The notes under the pieces were generated by a model. That model worked only from the letters and a program-made list of their open reading frames with translations, did no database searches and was not told where the DNA came from. The position numbers and the translations under genes were made by a program. A stretch of DNA of 64,000 bases from Hirundichthys speculiger (lineage: Eukaryota; Chordata; Actinopteri; Beloniformes; Exocoetidae): assembly GCA_018398805.1 (NCBI GenBank), contig JAGFBZ010000855.1, forward strand, positions 1,736,001-1,800,000, read 5' to 3'. This document shows, piece by piece, positions 24,413 to 35,314 of this stretch; position 1 is the stretch's first letter, and each line of letters opens with the position of its first letter.

Positions 24413-25355
24413 TAACAGATCCTGCAAAGATGTGGCTGCAGAGGTAGATGGCTCCTCATTTTGGCCAGTGGGAGCTGAAATATAATATTTTAGAAGTGCC
24501 CCTGAATTTACAATTAAAATACAATATGTAAGTTAGATCACACTTAACATGTATCAGTTTCCCAATTAAAATAAACCATAATAATGCACAAATTATTATC
24601 ATTTGTTAATAATTAAGCATAACACAATACAAATTATTCAAAAAGCTATATCACATAAAGCTTACAAAACGTCATGTCAGTGTATGTACATGAATGTTAT
24701 TTAAGTTATTTAAGTTAGCATAGACCCACGTATAGCATTAAAAAATTCCACAGTCAGGGTGTACTATTGTTTACCAAATTCCCAGACTAATAAGCCTGTG
24801 TGAACTGGTGAAATGCTAGCTGCTACTTCAGCAAAGCTAAAAAAAAACAATACAGTCGTCTTCTGTGGCTAAGTAGCAACATATTAGCAAGAGGATAATA
24901 CAGAGCGTGTAGGCTACTGTTTCATTACATGCAAAATTAACGTCACTCATAGAGACCTGCATACCCTTATCTTTTGAACGTTTCTCCTCTTCTTCTTTCT
25001 TTCTCTTCCTGAACTGGGCACCTGATGTTTTTTTTGGTCATTTGTCCATGATGCAGCACCCTTGACTCGACATCATCACCTTTTCCATCCGTCAATCACC
25101 CAGAGTCAAGATTGACATGATGTAAACAAATACACGTTGATGCAGGCACAGATTCATTTTTTTTTTTTTTTTTTTACATTTTACATAGATATTTATTGGG
25201 TTATGTCATAACCCAATAAATATCTAGCGCCTACTCTACTAACTTGACGTGGAAATGAGCAGTATAAGAAAACTAGCAAATTTTTTTTCTTCTATTTTTT
25301 CAAATAGATTGCGCCCTGGGCGGTCGCCCACATTGCCCATAGCAAAAACCGCCCC
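23395..25355. other. part of intron 6/7: (CA)n tract, palindrome, unclassified repeat end
   Basis: CA/CG-rich microsatellite at 24352-24411, T run at 25157-25175 and the 41 bp palindrome listed separately. Around 25310-25357, gattgcgccctgggcggtcgcccac looks like the end of a dispersed element whose other end I could not find. No gene. Confidence 0.45.
25186..25226. repeat. perfect 41 bp palindrome
   Basis: Arms TAGATATTTATTGGGTTATG (25186-25205) and its exact complement (25207-25226) around a single T. It follows directly after a T-rich run. Confidence 0.95.
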
Positions 25356-25359
25356 TGCT

Positions 25360-25835
25360 GTGGTTGAGGGGTTAGTGTGCCCAAATGATCCCAGGAGCTA
25401 TGCTATCTGGGGCAACTGCCCTTGGTAGGGTCTCCCAAGGAAAATTGGTCCTGGGGGGACACAGAATAATGTCCCTTGCCCACATTAGGGATACCGGGGC
25501 CCCTCCCTTGAGCCAGGTCTGGTGGAGGGGCTTGTCAGGAAGCGTCCCCCGGTGCCTGGGCCTTCACCCATGAGGTCCAGCCATGCTCAGGCTGAACAAG
25601 CTACATAGCTACATGACTTTGCCCTCCTGTGGGCTCACCGCCTGCAGGAGGGGCCATGCAGTTCAAGTACAATGTATTTTGAGCAGTGGGAAAAGCAGGG
25701 GCCTTGGCATACTGACCCTCAATTGTTGAAAATGGCTCTTGGGATATGGAGCATCATCTTTTTGGCAGGGAAGAGGCCTGATTTTGGTGGTCTAAGACAA
25801 AACATTGCTCAATTGTGGAAAAGACTGGGCATCAT
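25360..25835 (+). repeat. LINE fragment (L2/CR1-type), region before endonuclease
   Basis: tgatcccaggagctatgct ... ggtagggtctcccaagg ... ggataccggggcccctccc ... ccctcctgtgggctcaccgcctgcaggagg, then gctcttgggatatggag and tttttggcagggaagaggcc. This order matches the region leading into the apurinic endonuclease of a common fish LINE (LGTWNV...LAGK). Only this piece is present; a 3' tail of the same type of LINE lies at 28625-28885 beyond two hAT insertions. Confidence 0.6.
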
Positions 25836-26708
25836 AGCTCAAAAACAATAGACATACATTTCACAGTGAGACAAGAACAAAGATGAAAGATAGAGCTAGA
25901 ACAGGCACAAGCAGCATCAGAAATTTGGAGGAATCATCTACTCCAAAGTGTTTGCTAGGGCTGGGTAATGTGGCTTCAAATCTGTATTGCGGTATAATCT
26001 GAAGCATGTGTAACGATATATATTGCGATATATAATCTTTTCTTCTGTACTTAACGCGTTATTATTGTGTTAACACATTAATTTATTAATGCCAACAATT
26101 ATTTTATCGCACGTTAATGCATGTTGCTCACATGCATTTGTTTTGAAAAGTTACTGGCTGCTGCGGAGCTGGGAGAGAATTGGCAGGTAAATATGTGCAA
26201 AAGCTAAAACGGACATGGAGAGCAGTAAAAATCCATGTACTTTACACGTTCGGGTAGCAACCCAGGTAGCAATATTAACAATTCTGTCTGAAAAAAAAAT
26301 TCTGGACAACAACAAAACTTTAAATACCTTTGTTCAAGACGATCGCATCATTCCTCCATTTTACATCAGATCTGCTCTATGTGTTCACTGTTGTGCTATT
26401 CTCTAGCTCATGGATTCCCAAAGTGTGGGCCGCGGTCCCCTGGTGGACCGTCGCGGTACTGCACGTGGGCCGTGTGAGGTCATTAAAATTAAACAAAATA
26501 ACAAAATTAAAATATGTTCTAAATCCTCGATCTTTTTTAAATATGTTTTTAATTTCTGTAAAATATTAACAACATGATTTAAAAACATTAAGAAGTAACA
26601 AAACAAGCCAGTTAAGTGTTATTCTTGTACTTTTTGGGCATTTCAGTTTGGCTCAAGTACTTGCGGCCAGGTAACGTGAAACATCCATCAAGTGTTTTTA
26701 TCACTTGA

Positions 26709-26846
26709 AACACAGACTGATTCCTCAGTGGATCTGATCATACCAAAGAGGTTCCAGAACCTAAGTGTTTCATTTTGAGGCTCCGTCACAATGACCTCTC
26801 CATCAGGTGACCTGGCCAGGTAAAGTACTCTGTGGGAATGTCCTGT
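26709..26846 (-). pseudogene. FZR1 (Cdh1)-like WD40 C-terminal fragment
   Basis: Frame from 26846: TGHSHRVLYLARSPDGE, then VIVT, ETLRFWNLF, RSTEESVCV. This matches the last WD40 repeat and the segment after it of FZR1/Cdh1, the APC/C activator (GHS-RVLYLA-SPDGE-IVT-DETLRFWN-F-RST-ESV), far better than CDC20. It ends before the C-terminal Ile-Arg tail. Upstream residues do not continue the match in this frame. The lack of flanking exons and its place within a hAT point to a captured or processed fragment; not functional. Confidence 0.75.
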
Positions 26847-27063
26847 GACATTCCTAAAGCTGCTTTTCTCCAGTGTAAGAAATAGCACCATGTCCTTACA
26901 CAAGAATATGATAATGGCATTTGTAAGATCAATCCACTTCTGATTCTTTGTGTCGCACGGAGAGGAAAATGCTTGTGGAATATCAGTCTGCTGGTGTGTA
27001 GTGCTACCTTTTGTCTTTCCACTTGAATGACTGGGCGTTTGTGGATGGAGTTTTTGGCTTTCA

Positions 27064-27274
27064 CAAAATGTGCTTTGTTTTGAGGTGTGAAAACAAATTT
27101 CTTGTATTCCCTCTCTTTGCTATTATTGTTGCTCAGGATATTTTGCAGATGATATTTTTCTGCTCAACATCCAACTCCTTAAACCCAAACCAGGTCCATA
27201 TGACCAACGTTGCACCGGTCTTTTTTTACAAGCACCTCCTCCTCACCTCGCTCCACATTTGCAGCCGCTGCCAT
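27064..27274 (-). pseudogene. hAT transposase N-terminus with broken BED zinc finger
   Basis: From an ATG at 27274: an alanine-rich start, acidic and basic stretch, then a BED-type finger: aromatic W-F block, C-K, and H-x4-H as HLKTKH after GNTRNLF. The second zinc Cys is replaced and a TGA interrupts the finger, so it cannot be functional. Confidence 0.65.
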
Positions 27275-27889
27275 GTTTTCACTTTCAACCAAAGTAAGTG
27301 CAGCTTGAGATCATCAACTTGCACAATTGCGGTAGGCCGGTATAGTAAAAATCTCCAAAGTTAGCTTCATTTATATCCTTTCTACCGTATACTGTTTATA
27401 CCGCCCACTGCTAGTGTCTGCCTGTCGCTGCCTCTATCTGTGTCAGGTAACCAAATGAACTACAACTATGTAAACACCAGTCCGTCCACACCACACAGAA
27501 GCCAACCAACAACACTGTTGTTGGTTGCAACAACACATCATCAGTAGGGTAAAACTAACCTGTCTCATGACGGTCTAATGATGGAGAAAAGGAGAAGAAG
27601 AACTCAATAACAAATAAAGACACTTCCGTCTTCTTCCTTTTAATTCTTTGTTTTCAAAGCACATCAACACCATTATGTTAAGTGGCAACTTTCGACAGAA
27701 ATGCACCATGGCAGAAAACTGAGGTGGGTGCACCTGACGACATGACGACACTATGTTTAAAGCCTGAAATACATTCAGTTATACTTATGTTGTAGCCACA
27801 ATACAATGTATATTCAATTGCACAACATATCATGTAATAAATGAATGGTCTACCCATTTCACTCCGTGAAGTGTGGCATTCATTAATAC

Positions 27890-28583
27890 GCTGGGCAAGA
27901 TAACACGTTATCGCATTAACTTAGTTAATTCATTAATTAATTCATTAACACCAACATTTATTTTATTGGGCGTTAATGCATGTTGCTCACATGCTTTTGT
28001 TTTTTAAAAGTCTGTTGCTGGCCGGAACTGGAAAAGAACTGGCGGAAAAACATGCGGAAAAAAAACAGAAATCCTGTATAAACAAGCACTTTACATTCTA
28101 GTCCCACTGTAAAGGAAATTTTAAAAGTGAATTTTTTTGTGCTTCCCAATTTCTAACAGGAACATTTGGTAGCGAACATAGACTGGTAATGCTGCTCCCC
28201 GATAAATGTTTCTTCTGTTACCTCAGAAATTGCCTGTTTTAATGATTGTGATTTGGGATTTTTTTGTAAACTTTTTTTATTTTTCATAAAAACAGGATGA
28301 CATTAATGCCCTGGCAGTGGCAAAAATATTTTATTTTACATTTCTTAAGATTAGATTTACACTAAATATGTGTTACTGACAAGTGCTGATGTTAAAAGTG
28401 CGCAACAAATGCTATGGCACTTCTGTTTATATGGCAGCAGAATATTTAAATAAAATTGCACTTTACACTACTTTTGATTTCATTATTTGATTTTGCATAT
28501 ACAATGTGATTAATGATTAATCAGGGAAATAATGCAATTAATCACGATTAAAATTTAAAAATTTTTATTGTTGCCCAGCCCTA
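27890..28583. mobile_element. hAT element, copy 3 of the GGGCTGGGCAA family
   Basis: gctgggcaagataacacg at the left and attgttgcccagccctaa at the right, with an exact 8 bp duplication attaatac (27882-27889, 28584-28591). Internal sequence parallels copy 1 (gcgttaatgcatgttgctcacatgcttttg; ttcttctgttacctcaga). 694 bp, no transposase left. 27422-27881 between the two hATs shows nothing recognisable. Confidence 0.8.
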
Positions 28584-28624
28584 ATTAATACCTATAAGAC
28601 TGAAAAAATCATAGTGTGTACCCC

Positions 28625-28885
28625 ACACAATGCACTGAATGGCCTCTGGAACCAATTTGTGGCATTAGTTTAGGATGCTTCCTGCACACCTCCTTGAGAA
28701 GGTCTTTTGGGTGTGTCCAACCAAGGGAAGGCCCAAGACACAGTGGAGATTATATTTCTCAGATGGCCAGAGAGGAGAGGAGGTGGTTGGGCAGAGGGAG
28801 GTTTGGGCCCCTCTGCTTAGGTTGCAACCCCCACCCTGACCCAAACACAGATAAATGAATGTTAAAGGATTGATGAATGGATTAA
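28625..28885 (+). repeat. LINE 3' tail (L2/CR1-type)
   Basis: Contains gggtgtgtccaaccaagggaaggccc ... gacacagtggagattatatttctcagatggcc ... gatgaatggattaat. This is the conserved end of the reverse transcriptase ORF plus GATGAATGG-type tail of a common fish LINE. 5' truncated. Confidence 0.65.
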
Positions 28886-28905
28886 TCTATTTTTTTCACA
28901 TAGAC

Positions 28906-31527
28906 CAGGGGTCGGCAACCTTTACTATTAAAAGAGCCATTTTTTTGTCCTTCTCCCCTTAATAAAATTCATCTGGAGCCACAAAACACATTTGACCTGT
29001 AAAATGAAGATAACAGTGTATGAAGTTTTATATATAGTTATTCTGTAATCAGAGGGATTTGAGTCTACCCAAAAGCTTATTCCTAGTATCTTTGGCAGTT
29101 TTTAAAGTTTTTAATGCTAAAGGTCACGCAAGATACAAATCAAAGTTTAATTTCCAATTTTTTTGTCATCCACTGTAAAAGAGCTATAGTTTGTTGCATT
29201 TATGAAATTATAGGACAACAAACAGAAAACTGTTAACATTTTATTGCTGTTTTTACTTGTTATAACAAAGGAAAACCTCAAACTTTTATGAAAACTGTAT
29301 AAGCAGAACCAAGACAATTTCCTATCAACTTGTTGACATGGAAGTAAATATAATAAATCCTGAATCTTTTGAATGAGTAGAAAAAAAACACTGGCATATG
29401 TAAACCTACTTTGAAATAAAACAAAGAACCATGCAGGTTCATTTGAGTCATTCCCTTATTTGTAAAACATTGATCAGATTAAAAGTAGCCCACTTTAAAA
29501 TAAATAAAACGTATAGCTGCAGCTTAATAATTGAAAAATTATAAATATAAAAATAGGCCAGTTTGTATTTAATTATGACTTAAGTCCAATTAACACTAGA
29601 AGTCCCACGGAGGGCTCAATTGACCTTTTTACCTAGAAGACCCACAAGAGGGTCATTTGACCCCTAGTGCCCCCTGTGGACACTCCTTTTGTTATGGAAA
29701 TGTGGCTGTTAGTGGCACACTGCAAGAGTCACCTGAGCCTGTGTGGGGGAGGGGACCCCCAGGCAAGCTTTTAGTACTGAGGTAGGTTATGCATGCAGCC
29801 ACCGGTTCCCAAACTTTTTTTTTTCCTGACGGAGCCCCCTTAGACCAAAACATATTGGAGGACCTCCTGCCGCTCGACTCAGTTTTGAGCCCCCAACTAG
29901 TCTCCAAGGCAGCTATGCATGTTATATTGGTGATATACATGTGATATCAATCCGCAGGCTGACAAGCTTTCCTTTTGACTATAATACAACAGTAAAAAAA
30001 AGTCTTAAAGACTATATGATTGATAATGTTAGTGAAAATTTGAATTCATATTATTATTATATTTATTATATATATTAGGCCAATTATTCAAACAGGCCTG
30101 GTAAACAGAGAGTTGGTGAATATTTGCCAATTTGAAACAAGCACAAAAATCTATCTATCTATCCATCTATCTGTCTATCCGTCTGTCCGTCTGTCTATCT
30201 AATCACTGAGGTCAGAGGTCAGAGAAATGTAAACAACCCCCGGATGAAACCAATGACGTTCGTTCATTCATAAATTGTTGTCACTCATAGTAGGTATGGA
30301 TTAGCCAGAAATGATACCTGTACTGGACTAGATAACAATAACCCTGTTCCCCCTTCATAGCTTTGTAGGAAACAGATAGGAAGCGATGTATGTTCATCCC
30401 TGTCGAGGGAGCTACTTTACATTGGAACAAGGGGGGACATAATTTGGTTTTCACCGGTAGCTTCTTTTGTTGAAGTGACAGAAACGTCAGTGAAAGTTTG
30501 CGATTGGCTTCTCTATCAATTTGACATCTCTGGTATAGATATGGATTCACAGTCATATTACTTTATTCTAAACATGACATTTATCACTTGACATCGCTGT
30601 CAATGGCAATATCATATTCAAAAACTTGTTACGATTCGGTGCACAATAATACACTGTCCGCCAAACTGTGCTATCTCTTTTTGCTGCTGACATCATCTAC
30701 CTGTGGTGATTTTGGACGCTGACAGCCCTTGGGAAGAAGCTGTCTGTCCCTGTTTGTCTTGGCTGTTACCACTGTAAGGTGTTACCCCCTCACCCCTCAC
30801 CCCACACACTGCCCCTAACAGCCTCATTACCATAACAAAATGAGTGATTAGTGTATTCGGCAAAAGCCGTATGGGTCAAATGACCCCTCTCTGGGTCTTC
30901 TAGGTAGGCAGAAAAATGGTGGGTCTTCTAGTGTTAAGTGTGTTGTCATCCTCTTGTTTTCTCCTCAGCCACGTACAGCAATCAGCCATGGAGCCTGAAC
31001 GTAAAACATTTGTCTTACGTTCCTGCTCGCATCAGTATGTAGATCCAAAGACTGACAGGACTCCAAATGCGAACGTCTTCATTTTCATATCAGTGTCAGG
31101 AATGACATTCGTGTTTCAAAGACAAATTTGTCGGGTTTTGGAAGGTTTCCAATATCGCTCCTTTTGTTTGTTACGCCACGACAGCACACTGATGTGGTGC
31201 GGGAAATGTTTCTTTTATTTTTTACGGTGGCGGCACATGAGGAACATGTAAAGATGTCCAGGCGTTAGTCACAGAGCTCGCGGCCACCTTTATTTTCTTT
31301 CCCAGGATGCAACACACAGATAGGACTTCCTCATTGCAGTAACCTGGCAGTATTTTGCGCTGAACACTCATTCTGCCCCCTGCTGGCGAGCAACCTACAG
31401 GCACCACATGTGCCCCAGCGCAAGAATTGCCTTCTGACAAGTTTTTCCCACAAAGCTACAAGGAGCCACTGCAGAGGGGTTAAAGAGGCACATGCAGCTC
31501 CAGAGCCACGCAGGTTTCCGACCCCTG
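28906..31527. mobile_element. hAT element (2.6 kb) hosting a piggyBac insertion
   Basis: Inverted ends CAGGGGTCGGCAACCTTT and (inverse) AGGTTTCCGACCCCTG, with an exact 8 bp duplication acatagac (28898-28905, 31528-31535). Near the right end it has aaggagccactgcagaggg, near the left aaaagagccattttt, matching subterminal motifs. About half its length is the nested piggyBac element, leaving about 1.28 kb of hAT DNA without recognisable transposase. Confidence 0.85.
29594..30933. mobile_element. piggyBac-like element nested in hAT
   Basis: Inverted ends CACTAGAAGTCCCAC and GTGGGTCTTCTAGTG, flanked by TTAA on both sides (29590-29593, 30934-30937). Secondary motifs mirror inside the ends (gggtcatttgacccc at 29652; gggtcaaatgacccc at 30873). 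No transposase found. It contains a TCTA/TCTG microsatellite (30152-30200) and, near 29800, a hAT-like end ggttcccaaactttt. Confidence 0.85.
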
Positions 31528-31638
31528 ACATAGACTTTTTAAATGCCTGCATTCACATTTTGAACGTGAATGCAGGCATTCGCATTGCAACATCTTCTAT
31601 TAAATGCATTTGTTTGCATTTCAAACAAATTGCATTTT

Positions 31639-32007
31639 TAAAGACTATCTAATTACAGTGTTCATGGATAATTGCATTTGTAGCCAAACATTGTAGAGAT
31701 ACCCATGTATGTAAATATGAACCTCCCATGTTATATAGATAAGGCAATACATTCAGATTAGACACCTTCTTATAGTATGGTTCAGTTTTTAGTAACTAAA
31801 TCAGTTTTTCTTTAACATCTTATATCAAAAAAATAAAACAAAAAACAAATGTTAATTTTCTTCACTAAAGTGAGGGACAACATGCAGAAATGTTCCTGTT
31901 TTTCCATTTATCTGTTTGCAACATCTTGTAAAATTTACAAAGTCTAGTTTCAAAACACACGATGGTGAATTTGACTATGAGTTAAAGAAAGACCTCATAA
32001 AATTTTG
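31639..32007. repeat. 370 bp direct repeat, copy 1
   Basis: Aligns along its length with 34689-35059 in the same orientation, about nine bases in ten identical by eye (shared for example: gtagccaaacattgtagagat, cctcccatgttatatagata, gtgagggacaacatgcagaa). The copies lie just outside exons 6 and 4. Origin unknown: no terminal repeats or coding sequence. Confidence 0.9.
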
Positions 32008-32195
32008 AGTGATGGAAAAGTGTAAAGACTTTTCAAAGTCTTTACAAAAAAGAGTCAAAAAAGAAAATCAAAGTAAAGAAACAAGGTGTATGAGAAACAA
32101 ACTTTTCCTGTATTCCCAAGGTACAGTGAACAGAAAATTAATAGCACTGCCTTTTTGTAAACATGCTCAATAATACACAAGTAGATGCTACTTAC

Positions 32196-32300
32196 CATAA
32201 GGACAGTGACAAATGTAGTCATTTATCAGATCTATACAAGAGCCTCCATTTAGACAAGGCTGTGACCAGCAATCATTTACATTCTGAGAGCAGCTCCTTC
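32196..32300 (-). CDS. eys: eys-like exon 6 (EGF 8)
   Basis: 105 bp, phase 1 to phase 1. RSC closes EGF 7 (CHCPLGFEGRSC). [32 protein letters not shown] follows, with O-glucose (C-W-S-Q-P-C) and O-fucose (C-L-N-G-G-S-C) site consensus. The acceptor is tatcctgcag; the donor is gtaagtag. The next exon in the message is 16.6 kb away at 15639, and the joint reads CHCPYGFKGNDC, so no exon needs to be missing between them. Confidence 0.92.
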
Positions 32301-33139
32301 CTGCAGGATACAGAGAGAAATAAATATGATCTATTTAATGTTACAGGAAGTACAACTGAAACATGTTTCTTAAAAAAAAAAATAAAGTAATTTCTGTGGC
32401 TGTGTAAATCGAAGACTTACTGTCATGGGGCGAAAACAACATTCAAAAAATGTGCAGCTCACCAACATGAGGGATCAGATAATCTCTGACTGTTAATATG
32501 GCTGAATGATTCTGTGGTCATGTTACAGCTTATATATACCGAATGTAGGAGCGGCATAGCCTCGGTTTTAGTATCCTCAGGGCAAGAGTTAGATATGGAA
32601 TTGATTAACGATTTTACTGGCAAAATACAAAGCTTCACCAGCTCTGGCCTCTGGCAATACTTCAGACCTCTTAACTCCTGCTGAGCCAGAGGGCAAAGCT
32701 CTTCTATCTGTACTGCTGACTACACCAAAGGTAACTGTACTTTTGCTATCATGACCCCATTCGATGGCAGGCACTCTGTTCATTTTGTACTTATAACTCA
32801 TACACTGATTAGGGGAGCTGCTGACTCTACTTCAAGCTAAAATATATTTTGCACAACACATGCTGTCCTTTAGGTGTCATTCACTGCTGTTCCTTTTAAA
32901 TATTCACTTAAGTCATGAACCACAATCCAAATACAGATAATATTTTTAATTCTTATTATTTTTGTATGTGTTTATTCAATTTTGATTCATTCTACTATGG
33001 TGAACTTAAACACTGCATAGTTCAGTTTTCACTAGCTTAACATTGAAAGAACAAAGCCTACTTTAAAATCTGATACTCTGGTAGCTGGCTGCAATAATGG
33101 CTGTAAAATGGCTCAGATTCATATCAGATGGTCTCATAC
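32301..33139. other. intron between exons 5 and 6, nothing recognised
   Basis: 839 bp with normal splice borders and no recognisable transposon. A minus-strand open stretch at 32589-32801 has no domain or splice context and is not called. Confidence 0.6.
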
Positions 33140-33390
33140 CCTCAAACCCCAGGGGACAGTGGCACTGATAATCACTGATTAGGTCCACACAGGTGGCACC
33201 ACTTGAGCAGGGGAAGCTGTTGCATTCATTCACTTCCATTTCACAGAGCGGCCCCTCAAATCCAAGCATGCGGCAGGTGAAGTTATACTGCTGGTCCAGG
33301 CAAACACCGTGTTCGGAGCACCGATGGCTGACACAGTAATCAATGTCCTCCTCACAGTAAAATCCTGTGTAACCGCTGGGACAAAGGCAG
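33140..33390 (-). CDS. eys: eys-like exon 5 (rest of EGF 5, EGF 6, EGF 7)
   Basis: 251 bp, phase 2 in, phase 1 out, the longest exon here. It ends EGF 5 (SCLCPSGYTGFYC), contains all of EGF 6 (EEDIDYCVSHRC SEHGVC ... FTC RML GFEGPLC) and EGF 7 (EMEVNECNSFPCSSGATC...CHCPLGFEG). EGF 6 has five cysteines: the Cys expected two residues after FTC (CRC) is absent, the sequence reading TGC CGC ATG at 33275-33267. EGF 7 has both O-glucose and O-fucose site consensus. The acceptor is cttctcccag; the donor is gtatgag. A 152 bp intron separates it from exon 4. Confidence 0.93.
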
Positions 33391-33543
33391 CTGGGAGAAG
33401 ATTAAAGATAATTTTTTAGCAGAACAGAGTGTAAGAAGAATTCTTTCAGTCCTGAGGGAGGAGCAGTAAATGTCAGAGCTTTTATAATCATTGACAGTCT
33501 CGCACCAGAATAGCCTGAAGACAATTGAGATTTAACCACTCAC

Positions 33544-33707
33544 CTGTAACTATCAATCTCATCCACACAAGTAGCTCCATTTTGACACCAATGGTGAATG
33601 CAATTGTCGACATTTATATGACAGTTCTGACCAGACCATCCACGTGCACAGACGCAGGTGTAGCTACCGGCATTATTCAACACACAGCGTCCCCCGTTCG
33701 CACACGG
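33544..33707 (-). CDS. eys: eys-like exon 4 (EGF 4 and first half of EGF 5)
   Basis: 164 bp, phase 0 in, phase 2 out. It encodes PCANGGRCVLNNAGSYTCVC ... GWSGQNC (EGF 4) and then INVDNCIHHWCQNGATC...DSY, breaking inside the Cys3-Cys4 loop of EGF 5. This is one of the few junctions that cut a module in its middle, so exons 4 and 5 differ from the one-module-per-exon pattern. The acceptor is ttatcaacag; the donor is gtgagtgg. The split serine codon (AG|C) is restored by exon 5. Confidence 0.92.
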
Positions 33708-34688
33708 CTGTTGATAAGGAAACATTTGTGTCAGTGTTAGAACATCATTGCACATGCTGCTTCATGAAGGAAAATTAAACTGCTACGTATATGTTTGATA
33801 ATATCTTAGACTGAACTGAACTCATTCTGGTCAAAAGTATGACCACTTTCCACAATGCAATGAGTAATCATTTCTTGCTCCTGCCTGTCTGAAAATGAGC
33901 TTCATTACAGCTACATGACATGCCCATGAATACTGATTCATGCTTCACACCAGGCTTTACTTTGTATTCCTTGTAGCATCTTCATCATGTCTTACAAGAC
34001 AAAAATCAATGGTCATCGAGGCCTAAACCTCACAAGAATCTTTTTTAACAAAACAGAAACGTCGGCTAGCTGGTGCATATACAGGGAGAGGCAACAAAGA
34101 CTGGCTTGTGAGGCACTGTTTAATACAGACATCATGGTATTTCTGTGTAGGGGCCAATACTCCACAGGGAGTGATTATTTCCATCTGTCATTTGAAGTTG
34201 CTCTTCTGTTTAGGTTTGGGCCATTTTTTTTATGCAGAGATGCCAGTTCAATCATCCATTAAGAAACTGGCACATTGAGAAAAACAAACATTTCAAATCT
34301 TCAGAGATGCTGATCTGCATCAAGTGGCAAGAGAACTTTTCAGTCTTGTGTTCCAGTTGTGCATGCGATTTTCAGCTTTATTTTCTTCCACCATAAAATA
34401 AAAACATAGTTGTAGTGCCATTGTTAAAAATTAGATTAGATTAGAATATATTAGATGCACTTTATTTAAAATTAAAAAATGCATTTCAATCAAGTGAACA
34501 TAAAATGCACTATATGTACAGACTATGGTCACATTGAATGATTTATATGTCTCTAAAGTCAATTCAGTGGTCAGAAAGTGCGTTTGCACTTTTATTTTAT
34601 TTTTATTTATCTATTTTACTTTAGCTTTAACACAATTTTTACACGTTTCCTAAGTAACAAAGAATTATAATGAAAGAGCTGTGCTACT

Positions 34689-35059
34689 TAAAGACTATCT
34701 ATTAACAGTGTTTATGGATAATTGCATTTGTAGCCAAACATTGTAGAGATACCCGTGTATGTCAATATGAACCTCCCATGTTATATAGATAAGGCAATAC
34801 ATTCAGATTAGACACCTTCTAACATTATGGCTCAGTTTTTAGTAACTAAATCAGTTTTTCTTTAACATCTTCTATCAAAAAAACAAAAAAAAAAACAAAT
34901 ATTAATTTTCTCCACTAAAGTGAGGGACAACATGCAGAAATGTTCCTGTTTTTCCATTTATCTGTTTGTGAGATCTTGCAAAATTTACCAAGTCCAGTTT
35001 CAAAACACACGATAGTGAATTTGACTATGGGTTTAAAAAAAAGACCCCATAAAATTTTG
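34689..35059. repeat. 370 bp direct repeat, copy 2
   Basis: Partner of 31639-32007, offset 3.05 kb. Both copies contain an A/C-rich run with length difference. The rest of this intron (33708-34688, 35060-35314) shows only a short TTAGA tract near 34433 and no gene. Confidence 0.9.
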
Positions 35060-35314
35060 TGCATGTTGGGATCATTTACATCAAAATTGTGAAATACAGT
35101 ATTGGCCTTGAAGGAGGATACAAGTATTCTTGTTTTGAATTTTGTCTCTGATATAGCCTGATAAAGCACCATCTCAGCGACTGTAGTTACCATTGCCACT
35201 GTTTTAGTGAGTTTTCGCATGATGGCAATGATCAGTGTGTTGAAACTCTTAAGTAAAGCAAAGAGTATAATTCACCTATGAATAATATGTAAAGTGATGC
35301 AGAATTCTACCCAC

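Larger units (their letters stand above)
25956..27413 (-). mobile_element. hAT element with BED finger and captured FZR1-like fragment
   Basis: Left end tagggctgggtaatg, right end (inverse) tagcagtgggcggtat, flanked by 8 bp gtgtttgc / gtgtctgc (25948-25955, 27414-27421; one mismatch). On the minus strand the transposase start is at 27274 (MAAAANVERGEEEVLVKKDR, then WFGFKELDVEQKNIICK-like BED sequence and RNLFSHLKTKH). Downstream, in minus orientation, lies an FZR1 C-terminal fragment (26709-26846). A segment 26041-26402 matches hAT copy 1, and another hAT-like end (ttcccaaagtgtgggccgcgg) starts near 26410. A composite, inactive structure. Confidence 0.65.
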
